In this document: positions 1 through 10,500 of the stretch, one piece after another
How the letters are laid out: each line of letters starts with the position of its first letter
Position numbering within the stretch: position 1 is the stretch's first letter
DNA from: Archegozetes longisetosus
Taxonomy: Eukaryota > Arthropoda > Arachnida > Sarcoptiformes > Trhypochthoniidae
NCBI GenBank assembly: GCA_018873245.2
Contig: JAEMBT020000005.1
Location: 1,810,001 to 1,874,000, forward strand
Reading direction: 5' to 3'
Length of the DNA: 64,000 nucleotides
The notes under the pieces: generated by a model
Told to the model about the DNA's origin: nothing
The model's database searches: none
Seen by the model: only the letters and a program-made list of their open reading frames with translations
Program-made: the position numbers and the translations under genes

Positions 1-1248
1 TTATTATACTCTTGAGAACTATCGATCAAAATCTATATAAAATTTTAAATTCTTTAAAGTTTCAATCAAAATGCTTCAGTAATTTCTACGCTCTTAAGTT
101 ATTACTTAATCAATAAAATGGTTGTGAAATCAAGTTCAAAAGAAATTTAATCGGGACTCGAAAGTCAAGCAATAATCTACTCTAATCTTAGTAATTTCTC
201 AGCCCTTCGAGTCAATGAAACGCTAACATATTTCAATGACTTTTTAATGATTCAGATAAACTTGAAATTTACATATGTCTTAAGCGAAGGGATACAAAAG
301 GTAATTGTTCTGTATTCTGTAAGTTCTGTGAAATTCTTAGAATTTAATATTTTTGTATAAGAAACTAACCTAACTCACTTGGCAGTTGAAAGAGTCTGAC
401 AGATGTTGATAAGATTGGTTTTAGTGCCTAATTGTTTTCAAGTTAATTTTTTTAGCTAAACTAGTTGAGTATTCAAATTGATGCCGGGCTTAGAAGAAAA
501 CTTGATTTCACTTGATTTGGTTCTAAGGAAAATGTAATTTATTTTTCTAAGCAAGCAATACACTAGCGTTTTGTACCAAAATAATGCAAAACCAAATTTG
601 AATAATAAGCCACTCTATTCCTAATTTTATACAATATGTTAGTAGAGCTAATGATGTAACATTTTTCTATTTTTGCATATTATATAATTTATAATTCATG
701 AGGTAGAACAAAAGCTTCTATTTAGAAATGTTGCTCCATTCTTCCACCAGCATCTAAAATTTCACTTCTTCTCCTCTTTACCCAATCAAAATAAGCCGTC
801 GTTTTAATAATCATGATTTAGTAAGGAGTTACACTTCACTATAGTTGTGAAATTACATTTCTTTCATCCAAGTCAACTTAATTTCTTTCCAAAGTAAACA
901 TTAAACTTGAGCTCTACTCATATTTCAATATTTCATTGGGTAAATGGATTTGTGTTTTCTATATTTGTTTCTCGTAAGGATTGACTTCTAGTTTATTATT
1001 ATTGAAATAAGGTTTAACCAATATGTGTGCTGCTTCACATATGAGTTCCATGCGAATCAAACAGTTCTATAAAGCTTTTATTATTCAAACAGATTATTCA
1101 CTTTCGAAATAAGTTACAACGCGACGCGTAAACAGCATCTGCAACAATCACATCTGAATAATAATCAGATTTGAACGCAAAAAATAGTTATTTCTTTACA
1201 AATCAACTTTGAAGAAACTCTGAAAAAACACTCGATTTAATTACAATC
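1..1248. other. Intergenic, no gene seen
   Basis: AT-rich sequence without a convincing open frame or family match on either strand. It presumably contains the promoter and 5' UTR of the MATH-BTB gene that starts at 1249. I see no strong core promoter motif. Confidence 0.5.
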
Positions 1249-2373
1249 ATGGATATGATTAGCTCGGACTTACCAGATTGGATAATAGAAGAAGAAAAAT
1301 TAGTTATCTCTAATCGGCACAAGCGAAAGACTGAAGAGGTAGTGGAAACAGTTAAAATTAGAGTTAATCGCTTAAGTAGAGCACAAACGAATCGATTAAG
1401 AAGTCCTGACTTTCTTCTAAAAAGATTCAACTTTTCAACCTGGTATTTGTCTATAGACCCAAAAGACAAAGAGATTAGTTCTGGTATTGACTATATTAGC
1501 ATTTATTTGCATCTGAAGGAAAAGAATAACAATTACCAGAGATTTAATGGAGAAATAGGAAAGTTTCGAATTTCACTCATTGACTCAGAAGGAAATCAAG
1601 CCTGTACTAAGACAAGTCAATACTTCTACTTCTCTGGTTTATTTGGTTGGGGATCAAAGTATTTTATTAAAAGAACCACACTTGACCGCAAATCTAATAC
1701 TTCCAATCACAGTCTTTACTATCAATTCAATTTGTTGCTTCGAATCACTTTAGTTCAGCACGCCAATCCAAAATACCAATCCCAAACTAAACAGTTACTT
1801 CATCAGGATTTCGATAGAAATTATGCCCATTTTGCCTTCATTCATGACCTAATCAATGATAAAGAGTATTGTGACGTTAAATTCATTTTTCAAGACTCAC
1901 ACTTCATGGCTCATTCCACACTTTTAGCGTCAAAATCTCCGGTATTTAAGTCAATATTCGCTAAGAATAAAAGTTTTCATGAAGTCTTGATTACCGAATT
2001 CGATGCCGAAGTATTCTATGAGTTGATTACTTTTGTTTATAAAGGATTCGCGCCTAATATAGAAAAACATTGCGAAAAATTGTTAATTGCAGCTGATTAT
2101 TATGAGATACCACAATTAAAATCAATGTGTGATTACCTCTGTTTCCGTCGACTAGTTCCAGAAGTAGCAATCGATGCTCTCCTTTTTGCCATAAGATACA
2201 AGGCTTTCAGCGTGAAAGTCAGAGCTATCTGTTATATTGCCACTAATTTAAATCAAGTTGTAGATTCGTCGCTACATAAATGGAAAAAGTTCAAGAAACT
2301 CCATCAAAATTTGGTTCAACAAATCCTAGCTATAAGACAAATGAAATGCCAATGTTGTGAACATGTAGTATAA
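1249..2373 (+). CDS. MATH-BTB (SPOP/TDPOZ-like) protein, intronless
   Basis: Single-exon gene of 374 residues starting at an ATG. The N-terminal part (about 35-180) has the strand pattern of a MATH domain, including the GWGSKYFIKRTTL stretch that matches the 'GwGyskFi' region of SPOP. Residues about 195-300 form a BTB/POZ domain: DLINDKEYCDVKFIF, then HFMAHSTLLASKSPVFKSIF and YELITFVYKG. A BACK-like helical tail follows and ends in a Cys-rich CQCCEHVV. Family members of this kind act as substrate adaptors for Cullin-3 ubiquitin ligases: MATH binds the substrate and BTB binds CUL3. The MATH domain is degenerate, so the substrate cannot be inferred. The lack of introns, unlike almost all neighbours, suggests a retrocopy or one member of an expanded arthropod family. 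A poly(A) signal lies 129 bp after the stop. Confidence 0.85.
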   Translation: MDMISSDLPDWIIEEEKLVISNRHKRKTEEVVETVKIRVNRLSRAQTNRLRSPDFLLKRFNFSTWYLSIDPKDKEISSGIDYISIYLHLKEKNNNYQRFNGEIGKFRISLIDSEGNQACTKTSQYFYFSGLFGWGSKYFIKRTTLDRKSNTSNHSLYYQFNLLLRITLVQHANPKYQSQTKQLLHQDFDRNYAHFAFIHDLINDKEYCDVKFIFQDSHFMAHSTLLASKSPVFKSIFAKNKSFHEVLITEFDAEVFYELITFVYKGFAPNIEKHCEKLLIAADYYEIPQLKSMCDYLCFRRLVPEVAIDALLFAIRYKAFSVKVRAICYIATNLNQVVDSSLHKWKKFKKLHQNLVQQILAIRQMKCQCCEHVV

Positions 2374-2501
2374 ATGGTTCATTTTCCATTACTGTATAGA
2401 CTAAATTATTTATTTTTATTTTTTCTATCAAAGTTTAAATTAGTTTGCCATTGAATCTCAAAATTTTTTTACTCAACTTTCGATACTTTTTAAGAATAGT
2501 C

Positions 2502-2507
2502 AATAAA
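2502..2507 (+). terminator. Poly(A) signal AATAAA of the MATH-BTB gene
   Basis: Canonical AATAAA 129 bases after the stop codon of the MATH-BTB gene. The convergent gene on the minus strand ends at 2602, so the two 3' UTRs lie very close or overlap. Confidence 0.5.
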
Positions 2508-2601
2508 ATTATTGAGAAATACTTAAACAATATTCACAGTTATGATAAACGAGAATGAGTACGAAATGCTAAACATTTCTTATAATATCATTTGGATTTA
2601 G

Positions 2602-3399
2602 TTAATCTGAATGTATTTCTAAAGATGATAACAAGTTTCTAATGTAACTTTGAATTGCACCAAGAAGTCCAACGAAAAAAGCAACAAATCTGAAGATGAA
2701 ATAATATATTTGAAAGACTACTTTACTTTTGCCATCCAATTGTTGGGGCAACAGTTGAGAAGATACACATCTAATCAATTTGCGACAAATAAACCGATGT
2801 GCGACTAGCTGACAAAAATAGATCACAATAAGTGGAACTCTGAGGATGAAAACTAAAGCATCAGCAACTTTTAAATGAAAAGATATTGACTTAATCAGTG
2901 GTCTGATCATTCTACGGCCATCTTTAAGAAAGTATCCATAAATAAAAAGCATCAGTTCGCACCAGACGTAAAATAGATATGCTGACAAGAACATTAATGA
3001 TTTACTCTTTGCTTCTAATTTACTCTTTATTTTTGTGGTTTTTTCTTTCGGTTCAAAACTCATAAGTGCTTTTTTTGGTTCAAGTGTTGAATTGCTTTTT
3101 TTAATCATTTGAGTGCTTTTTATCGATAATCTAGGCTTTGAAGTTGTGGTTTGTCTCGCGTTATGATCGATAAATTGTGTATTGATTGGGATAAAATAGT
3201 TAGTAGTTGTTATAGTTTGATGTGGATATTTGGTTGCAACAAGTGACGATAAAATATTAGTTTGTGTCACACATGAGCTCTCATTCTTCACTTTAATTTT
3301 ATTACAGTTCTTAAGATTAGAACTTAGACTATGAATTAATAATGAATGTATGAATAATAAATTTCCAATTATGTGAATAATTAATTTGTTCTTAGCCAT
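2602..3399 (-). CDS. Hypothetical membrane protein, orphan
   Basis: An uninterrupted 265-codon frame beginning with ATG, unusually long for such AT-rich sequence. I do not recognise a family. The first about 25 residues are hydrophobic (KLIIHIIGNLLFIHSLLIHS) and look like a signal peptide or anchor. The next about 100 residues are polar, rich in Ser, Thr and Lys. Residues about 130-255 contain three further hydrophobic segments: LMFLSAYLFYVWCELMLFIY, VADALVFILRVPLIVIYFCQ and VVFQIYYFIFRFVAFFVGLL. A secreted or membrane protein is inferred from this pattern only. No intron is needed. It is convergent with the MATH-BTB gene and its start faces the casein kinase gene. It could be lineage-specific or a fast-evolving gene; expression is unknown. 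Confidence 0.5.
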   Translation of the reverse strand: MAKNKLIIHIIGNLLFIHSLLIHSLSSNLKNCNKIKVKNESSCVTQTNILSSLVATKYPHQTITTTNYFIPINTQFIDHNARQTTTSKPRLSIKSTQMIKKSNSTLEPKKALMSFEPKEKTTKIKSKLEAKSKSLMFLSAYLFYVWCELMLFIYGYFLKDGRRMIRPLIKSISFHLKVADALVFILRVPLIVIYFCQLVAHRFICRKLIRCVSSQLLPQQLDGKSKVVFQIYYFIFRFVAFFVGLLGAIQSYIRNLLSSLEIHSD

Positions 3400-4204
3400 T
3401 AGTCAGTTTTTTCAAATAAAATATTGAAATGAGCTTCAAAGTAAAGTACAAAGTGAGTAACTATCGGAACAGAAGACTTTTATAAGACTTTCAGTATTGC
3501 CTGAGATTAATAGCTGTGTCACTAAATAAATGGATTATATATTCTCTTTCTTTCTCACTGAAAACTTTATTAATATTAAAATTGACTAATTCTATTTTGA
3601 AACTTTGTTGAGAGAAATCACAAAAAATCATGATTAATTTAATAGAATTTAATAATTGCAATTAATAATAGTACTGTAAACTTTGCACGCTTTTCTATAA
3701 AGCGTCACCACATATTGTTGTCTCACATCTCTATTTGATGGTAATGTTTATTCTTAATAAACACGAAATTAACAAAAAACAAAGACTTAAGTGTTGTACC
3801 AAATCTTTGATTATCGCAAGTCTGGCTCAGTTATTTTAAGTTTTGTTGGATTTTAAATTGTGTTAAATTTGAATACTTTTAAGACCAAGTTAATTGGTTT
3901 CCAAATGTTTTCTACTTAATTCATAATCAATTGTTGATGAGCTCGTTCTGCAATAATCTTAGATCTAACACTAAAGCTAGAACAAGTTTAAACTAATCCG
4001 TTAAGACTTCAAATTAGTTCTTTCATGTTTAACCGATCTTTTAGTTTAAAAATAAGTTCTAACTATCGAAACTAGACTTCTGTTTGATTTGGACTATTTT
4101 AACAAAATCTCGATTTTCATAAATTGGTTGCAGTGATCGCATGCTCAATAAGTAGATTAGATTAAAATCAGATTTACATTTAAGTAAAGGTAGTATTTAA
4201 GTGA
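3400..4204. other. Intergenic between divergent genes
   Basis: AT-rich, no open frame of note. It must contain the promoters of the minus-strand orphan and the plus-strand casein kinase-like gene. An additional upstream exon of the kinase could hide here, but none is convincing. Confidence 0.4.
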
Positions 4205-5364
4205 ATGGAAGACAATCCTGAGGTCTAAGAGTTGGAAACTCTAATTTTATAGTCGGAAAATTTGTTGCTAGTGGTCAGAATGATTGCTTTCGCTGTCATA
4301 AAACGATAACTGATAGAACTTCATATTTTTTGACTGTAATAAAAGTGGCTTATAAATGAATTTTTCTAAATTAAAGGGTCGTTCGGAAAACTTCATTTGG
4401 GACGAAACAGTGAGTCAGGCGTTGAGGTTGCGATCAAACTGGAACCAAAAAACATAGAACGGCCTCAACTTCTACTTGAGTTTGCATTTTATAAACAGTT
4501 GGGTTCACATAAAGGTATACCTAAAATGCATAAATTTGGTCCGTGCGGCATATGGAATGCACTCGTCATCGACTTGCTCGGACCTACTCTTCAAAAGATG
4601 TTAGAGAAGTGTGACGGAAAGTTCGGTCTGAAGACAACCACACAACTAGCCATTCAATTACTCCAATTATTTGAATATTTTCACAGAAAAGGTTTGATAT
4701 ATCGTGACACCAAACCTGAAAACTTTCTGCTCGGATTATCGAACACTGAGTTGTATAATGCCGTTCATATAACTGATTTTGGACTATGTAAACAATATAA
4801 AGACAGCAATGGAATTCACATCCCAATGACTGAAGGAAAATCTATTATCGGAACAGCTCGATATATGAGTATTAATAACCATTTAGGAAGAGAACAGAGC
4901 AGAAGAGTATGGCTTTCACCAAAATTTATTTTAAACATTTGAAGCTTTTGTTTCCAATAGTTTTATGAATAATTGAATTAAGAAAAGTTCCTCTGAAGCC
5001 TCAAATAGTTTGATAATTTTATTTTTAGGACGACTTGGAGGCTGTCGGCTATATGTTGGTCTACTTGTTTAAAGGTGAACTTCCATGGCAGGGATTGAAC
5101 GCCGATTCTGCCAGAAAAAAGTATAAAATGATCGGCAACTACAAGAGACAAATCAAAACCGAAGTACTTTGTGCTGAAATGCCAGAAGAATTTTATAGTT
5201 ACATGAATATTGTGCGATCCCTTGAATTCGAAGAAGAACCGAAATACAGAAATATGATTAATAAGTTTCTTAAATTATTGGCCAAATCAGGTTTCGATCC
5301 AAATGATGGCTTTTATGACTGGGACAAAAACCATAACGCCCGATCTCGAAATCAAAGAAAATAG
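4205..5364 (+). CDS. Casein kinase 1-like Ser/Thr kinase
   Basis: Three exons: about 4205-4273, 4377-4906 and 5029-5364. The product is a nearly bare CK1 kinase domain of about 311 residues. Visible motifs are the Gly loop split by intron 1 (IVGKFVASG then SFGKLHLG), the ATP lysine in VAIKLEP, the catalytic loop YRDTKPENFL, the magnesium motif TDFGLCK, the CK1 signature GTARYMSINNHLGREQSRR in place of APE, and DDLEAVGYMLVYL with LPWQGL. CK1 enzymes phosphorylate primed or acidic Ser/Thr sites in many pathways. It lacks the long C-terminal tail of CK1 delta/gamma, so no palmitoylation site or autoinhibitory tail is seen. The ATG at 4205 reads six codons, then hits TAA unless one G is added at 4222-4223; with it, the frame joins the conserved LRVG start of the domain. 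Alternatively the first exon begins at 4223 after an unseen intron. Confidence 0.85.
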
Positions 5365-5932
5365 TTATAGAAATTGATTCAAGCATTTTCAATATTTTCA
5401 TTCAGCTTTGAAATATGTTTTAAGTAAAACTTCATCTTTATTAGAGCTCAATTTGATGTTATTGTTTTAAACTTATCTTCGAAAAGATATTTCTAGCCCC
5501 TATTCTAACTGTTGGAAATCATTCAGCATTTAACTAAAATTTAGCTCTTGAATACCCGTCAAAATTATTCTGAATTGTTACGACTTATTACTAGGTTATG
5601 GATAACTTTTGTTCATTTGATTGTAGAATGAAATAGTGATCATTCAAATCAAATGCAACTGAAGAATAAGCACTTGATTCAATTATTTTCATTCAGTTTG
5701 TAGAAATTTAAATATCAATCAATTCCGTTGATCAATGAATACTTTTTCTACTGATTAAAAAATAGCCTGAAGCAAACTATTGCTCAGCTACTGACCAACA
5801 ACGTTGTCAATAAGACCAATCGCTCGACAGTCAATTATAAATCAAGTTCAAAATAAAGTTGAGCTACTCTTGAAATCAATTTTTTAAAATAATTTTATTA
5901 ATAATAATTCAAAATACAAGAGAACAATTGCT
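5365..5932. other. Intergenic, convergent 3' ends
   Basis: No coding signal. It holds the 3' UTR of the casein kinase-like gene (a possible AATAAA near 5852) and the poly(A) signal of RPL35 on the other strand. Confidence 0.4.
5894..5899 (-). terminator. Poly(A) signal of RPL35
   Basis: AATAAA on the minus strand, about 34 bases after the RPL35 stop; the short 3' UTR is typical of ribosomal protein genes. Confidence 0.55.
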
Positions 5933-6304
5933 CTATTGCTTGATTGCGTATTTTCTTTGCGGCCATTGTCTCAAACGTCTCGCCTGTTTACGTGTCTGAA
6001 GGGACTGCTCGTGTTTAGTCAATTCTCTTCGCTTGGCTCGCGTTAGTTTAGGTCTTAAGTCAATTGGTTTGTGTTTCTTTCCCTTATATAGTTTCCTCAG
6101 ATTTTCCTTTTGGTTCTGACCAATAACTGTAAGGACTCTGGCGATTGATTTGCGAAACACTCTTATTTTGGATAACTTTGAAGCTGTACCACCAGTCACT
6201 TTGGCCACTCGCAAGTTGGCCAACTCTTGCTTCAACTCATCCAATTGTTTTACTAGTTCTTCCTTACGCTTTCCTCTCAAGTCTTTAGTCTTCACTTTGG
6301 ACAT
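5933..6304 (-). CDS. RPL35: 60S ribosomal protein L35 (uL29)
   Basis: A 123-residue single coding exon, the usual length for this protein. It begins [20 protein letters not shown] and contains [36 protein letters not shown] and the basic tail of [17 protein letters not shown] then RKYAIKQ, all diagnostic of uL29. It sits at the exit tunnel of the large ribosomal subunit next to the signal recognition particle site. An 81-base intron (6324-6404) splits the 5' UTR, and the transcript appears to start at a pyrimidine tract (see the TOP entry). The gene is divergent from the myosin. Confidence 0.97.
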   Translation of the reverse strand: MSKVKTKDLRGKRKEELVKQLDELKQELANLRVAKVTGGTASKLSKIRVFRKSIARVLTVIGQNQKENLRKLYKGKKHKPIDLRPKLTRAKRRELTKHEQSLQTRKQARRLRQWPQRKYAIKQ

Positions 6305-6487
6305 CTTTAATGATTAGTTTTTACTAATCAACAATAAATAACAATCAATAAGTAATTCGATTCAACCATAATTTGTGTAATAATTAGGTCAACATTAAAC
6401 TCACCCAAACTTTCAAGTTAACCGATGATTTAATTGTGAAAATATTCGGTGTTTATTATAAATCGTGTGCTCGACAGACACGACGCC

Positions 6488-6498
6488 GGAAAAGGAAG
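6488..6498 (-). promoter_or_regulatory. Probable 5' TOP start of RPL35 mRNA
   Basis: Read on the minus strand the sequence is CTTCCTTTTCC followed by GGCG. An uninterrupted pyrimidine run beginning with C is the hallmark of terminal oligopyrimidine mRNAs, whose translation depends on mTOR and LARP1. It lies at the expected place: just upstream of a 5' UTR exon, the 81-base intron and then the start codon. Confidence 0.6.
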
Positions 6499-7349
6499 TT
6501 TTAAGTATGTGGTTGAAACAAATACTTACTATAGACAGTCGCGTCATCTCTCGATTCAATTCTACTACAATCTACTGTTAAGTCCAGTTAAGTTCAGTTC
6601 ATTTCACTTAATATTACATTGATTCTTTTATTTTAACCTATGCTTACTATTAAAACTTTATAAATTTACATCTTTCTTAAAGTTTAGTTAATTATTTATA
6701 AAGTGTAAGTCTAATTATATGTTTAAAATGAATCTTTTGGTAACAACTTAACATGTATGAAAGAGCGTAACTGTATGAGAACTATACTTGTTTTCAATAA
6801 TTGCTTTACGACATTGAGTAGAAGGACGCATTCGGTTCTTTGTAAAATTATCTTTTTGTTAAACATAGTTCTATTATAATTAAAAAGTCATCCCAAGTAA
6901 TTCAGTAAAGTCATTGTCATCTTTAGTTGAACAATTGGCGTGAAAAAGTTTTCACTGTAATCAAATAGTTTGAATATAAGAACTAAAAAACTAGTTTTAG
7001 TTACTTTTGTAAACTTTGAAATTTTGAACTTAACCAAACAAAAGAAATGTTCTAAAACTACTTTAAAAATACCTAAGAGATGACTATTTGTTGTCTTTAC
7101 CACAAACTTTGATTCAATTGTAAAACTATGCAGACAGACAAGTAGTAGAAAAGGTGGGATAAACTTGAAACACAACTTATAAGAAATGGGATGAGTAGTT
7201 GAGAAAGTATGAAGTCGTAAATGTGTCGACCATATTTGCTGGCTGAGTGCAGCAGATAGTTGGGGAAAAATCGTGAGTCATAGGAAAAGGAGTGGAAGTT
7301 TGGTTGCTGTTTTGTCTGTTAGAGTAACTCATGAGCCATAAGTGGATGC
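6499..7349. other. Divergent intergenic region
   Basis: Separates RPL35 (-) from the myosin gene (+). Two minus-strand frames around 6888-7383 are short, end to end and without family features, so I do not count them as genes. Confidence 0.45.
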
Positions 7350-7385
7350 TATATAAGCGGATAGGAAAACGCGATGCTCTCATAG
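7350..7385 (+). promoter_or_regulatory. Candidate core promoter of the myosin gene
   Basis: TATATAAG at 7350-7357 is followed 32 bases later by an initiator-like TCATAG (A at 7382), the spacing expected for a TATA/Inr promoter. The myosin start codon is at 7567. Sequence-based inference only. Confidence 0.4.
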
Positions 7386-7566
7386 AGAGAAGGATACGCT
7401 ATGTTCGCGTCCAATACTATAGCAATAGTTGTGCTTTGACTGTCGGTCGATAAAAGCAAAAATGTAGTCAACTCGCATCGCATCGCATCCTCCCTATTAT
7501 CTTAATTCTAATCCAAACTTCTAACTAAACAATACTAGAAACAGACGTGCTATTAGTTATGCAAAA

Positions 7567-10500
7567 ATGATCAACGGATGGGACGGCGAAGAAAAAGGTA
7601 GATAAATATGATTTTATTTGAAATTTGGTGTTCAACTAATGTATATTGAGTGCAATGCTATATTGAATGCAATGCTATATTGAACGCTATGCAATGCTAT
7701 ATGGCATAAGTGCGGTATATACTTATCTATACCTAGTTTTCACAATCAGTTCAAAGATTGAGTAAAGGCAACCGCCCCTCGCCTTTAGGTCAATAACTTC
7801 TAATACACTTTCTTCTCTATTTACTCTTATTCCTCACATATACATCTCAATCAATTTCTCACTCGATTAACATCAATAAAAATGAATGAAAGCATAGCTA
7901 GTATTGCATCAATTTAAAACTATAACAATAGTGATCCACTTCCTATGATGCTATGTATGTCAATATTAATCCTGTTCTCAATTATTTTTGTTTTTCCAAG
8001 AATTTATTAGTCTTTCCTGTACTACATCAAAGTAATGCATGTTTGCTCTACTATTTTGTATGATTTCCCTTTCATTTTTTTATCTATTTTTATCTATTTT
8101 TCATTCTTTCCTCTGATAAAACATCTAAAAACTTAATCCAATATGACTTAAGCTGAAGAACTGAGAATTATTTGTGATAGACAAAATTAAATGTAATGTT
8201 TTTCAGGTTGGAGACCCGAAGATGGGGTCCCCGATATGACGATCATAAGCAATATTGATGAACGAGGCATCAATACTAATCTAAAAGTGCGATACAATAG
8301 AGAACAGATATATGTAAGTGGTCTTTATATCTATATTTTGTTGGTCTACAGTCTTTCTAACTGCGAAACCCATTAATAACATTAGTTTGAAGTAAAATAA
8401 ATAGTAGAGAACGTGATGACAATTTAATAGAGTTTTTTCTAATATAGTTTCTCTTGTTTTTATCAAAAGACATATACAGGTACTATTCTCGTTGCCGTTA
8501 ACCCGTATAAGGAATTAGACATTTACGAGACCGTAAGTCAAAACTATCTCTCCTTAAGCCTCTAGTTCTTCATCTAATCTTTCAATTGGATTAGGACTGG
8601 GTTTTCAAATATAATGGACAAAAGATTTCACAACAAGAACCTCATGTGTTTGCAATAGCAGAAGCAGCTTATAGTAGTTTACAATTCGATAATGCAAACC
8701 AGGCTTGTGTGATATCTGGTGAATCAGGAGCCGGAAAAACAGAATCCACTAAATTCATACTTCAGTATTTGTGCACTGTCACATCCAATCAGTCAACATG
8801 GATGGAACACCAGATATTAGAAGCCAATACTATTTTAGAGGCATTTGGCAATGCCAAGACTGTACGCAATGATAATTCTAGTCGTTTTGGAAAGTTTATT
8901 CAAGTTTGCTTTGATTGGCGCTATCAGATCAAGGGCTGTATTATTCAAGACTATTTATTAGAACAATCACGTATCACCTTTCAATCGTTTGGTGAACGTA
9001 ATTATCATGTCTTTTATCAATTGGTTGCAAGCGCTCAATACAATCCAGAAATTCGGAACCAATTTCTGATTGAGTCAATAGAGAATTATGCGTACCTTAG
9101 ACAAAGCGGATGTTATAAAATTGATGGGGTCGACGATGCGGCTATGTTTGACTCATTACGTCTCGCTATGTCAGTGCTTAATATCCCACCTGAGATGTGT
9201 GACGGAATATTCTCTGTTTTAAGTGCAATATTGTGGTTGGGAAACCTTCAGTTTGAAGATCACTTGGATGGAGAACGGTGCAAACTGAGTCCTGATGATG
9301 AGATCGTAATCGCAACTGTGGCCACACTGTTAGGGCTGGATGCATATAAGTTAACGCTCGCAACACTTCAACGACAAATCAATGTTCGCGGAACTATCAC
9401 TGATATACCGTTCAAATTGCACGAGGCACGAGAAAATCGACACGCAATGGCTAAGGCTCTCTATTCGCGAAGCTTTGCTTGGATTGTCAGCTATATAAAT
9501 ACATGCACAAATCCAGGACAAGACAGTGACAGATTTCTAGGCGTTCTCGATATATTCGGTTTCGAAAATTTCGATGTCAACAGTTTCGAACAGTTATGTA
9601 TCAATTATGCAAATGAAAAGCTGCAGCGATTTTTCAACCACTACGTTTTCGCTTTAGAACAAGAAATTGTAAGAAAAAGTCAATTGAGTTAACTAATCAT
9701 GTTTATTAATGTTTTTATTTTAAATTGTTTTCAGTACCGACAGGAAGGAATCTCATTTTCTCATATCAATTTCACAGACAATACTCCTTGTCTTGAATTA
9801 TTAGAAAAGCCCCCAAAATGTATACTTAGGTTATTGACAGAGGAATGTCGTATTCCTAAGGGAACTGATAATACATATGTAAATAAATTGCATTCCGAAT
9901 TTGAATCTCACATCAATTATATTCGAGGAGACGACAGAAGAAGATGGCAAAAGGAGTTTGGTATTAGGCACTATGCCGGAGATGTTGTTTACAATATAAC
10001 TGGTTTTCTTGAAAAGAATAAAGATGTACAACAGGACCAATTGTTTGATCTCATGCATGACTCTTCCAATGTTTTTGTCAAAGATCTCGTTAAATTCCAG
10101 GTAAACTTTAGTCAGCTTCTAAGCTTTTTGCTCACCATTTCTATGGCTTATAATATATATGAATTACTTTTCTGTTCCTTTTGCATCCATTAGTGGTATT
10201 GGAGTTATCAAATGACAGCTGAAGTAATAATTGAACTTTTGAACTATTGCTGCATGGAATATATAATTAAAATAAGACGAATAATTGAAAAACTTTTGTT
10301 TATATAGGATTTACTAAGTGTAACAGCGAGTCGGTGCGCAAATACCACTTACGCCACTATTAACAGATCTGAAACAACAACTAAAACAAGTAAAGGTAGA
10401 CCAACAGTTGGCGATGCATTCCGTTTTCAATTGACAGCACTGGTAGATTTGTTACACTCAACTAATCCCTGGTACGTTCGATGCATTAAACCAAATATGG

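Noticed and set aside
4377..5364. Tau-tubulin kinase identity
   Set aside because: The SINNHLGREQSRR and DDLEAVGYML motifs are those of casein kinase 1.
6888..7383. Two minus-strand frames upstream of the myosin
   Set aside because: Short, low-complexity and without family features; lie in the divergent promoter region.
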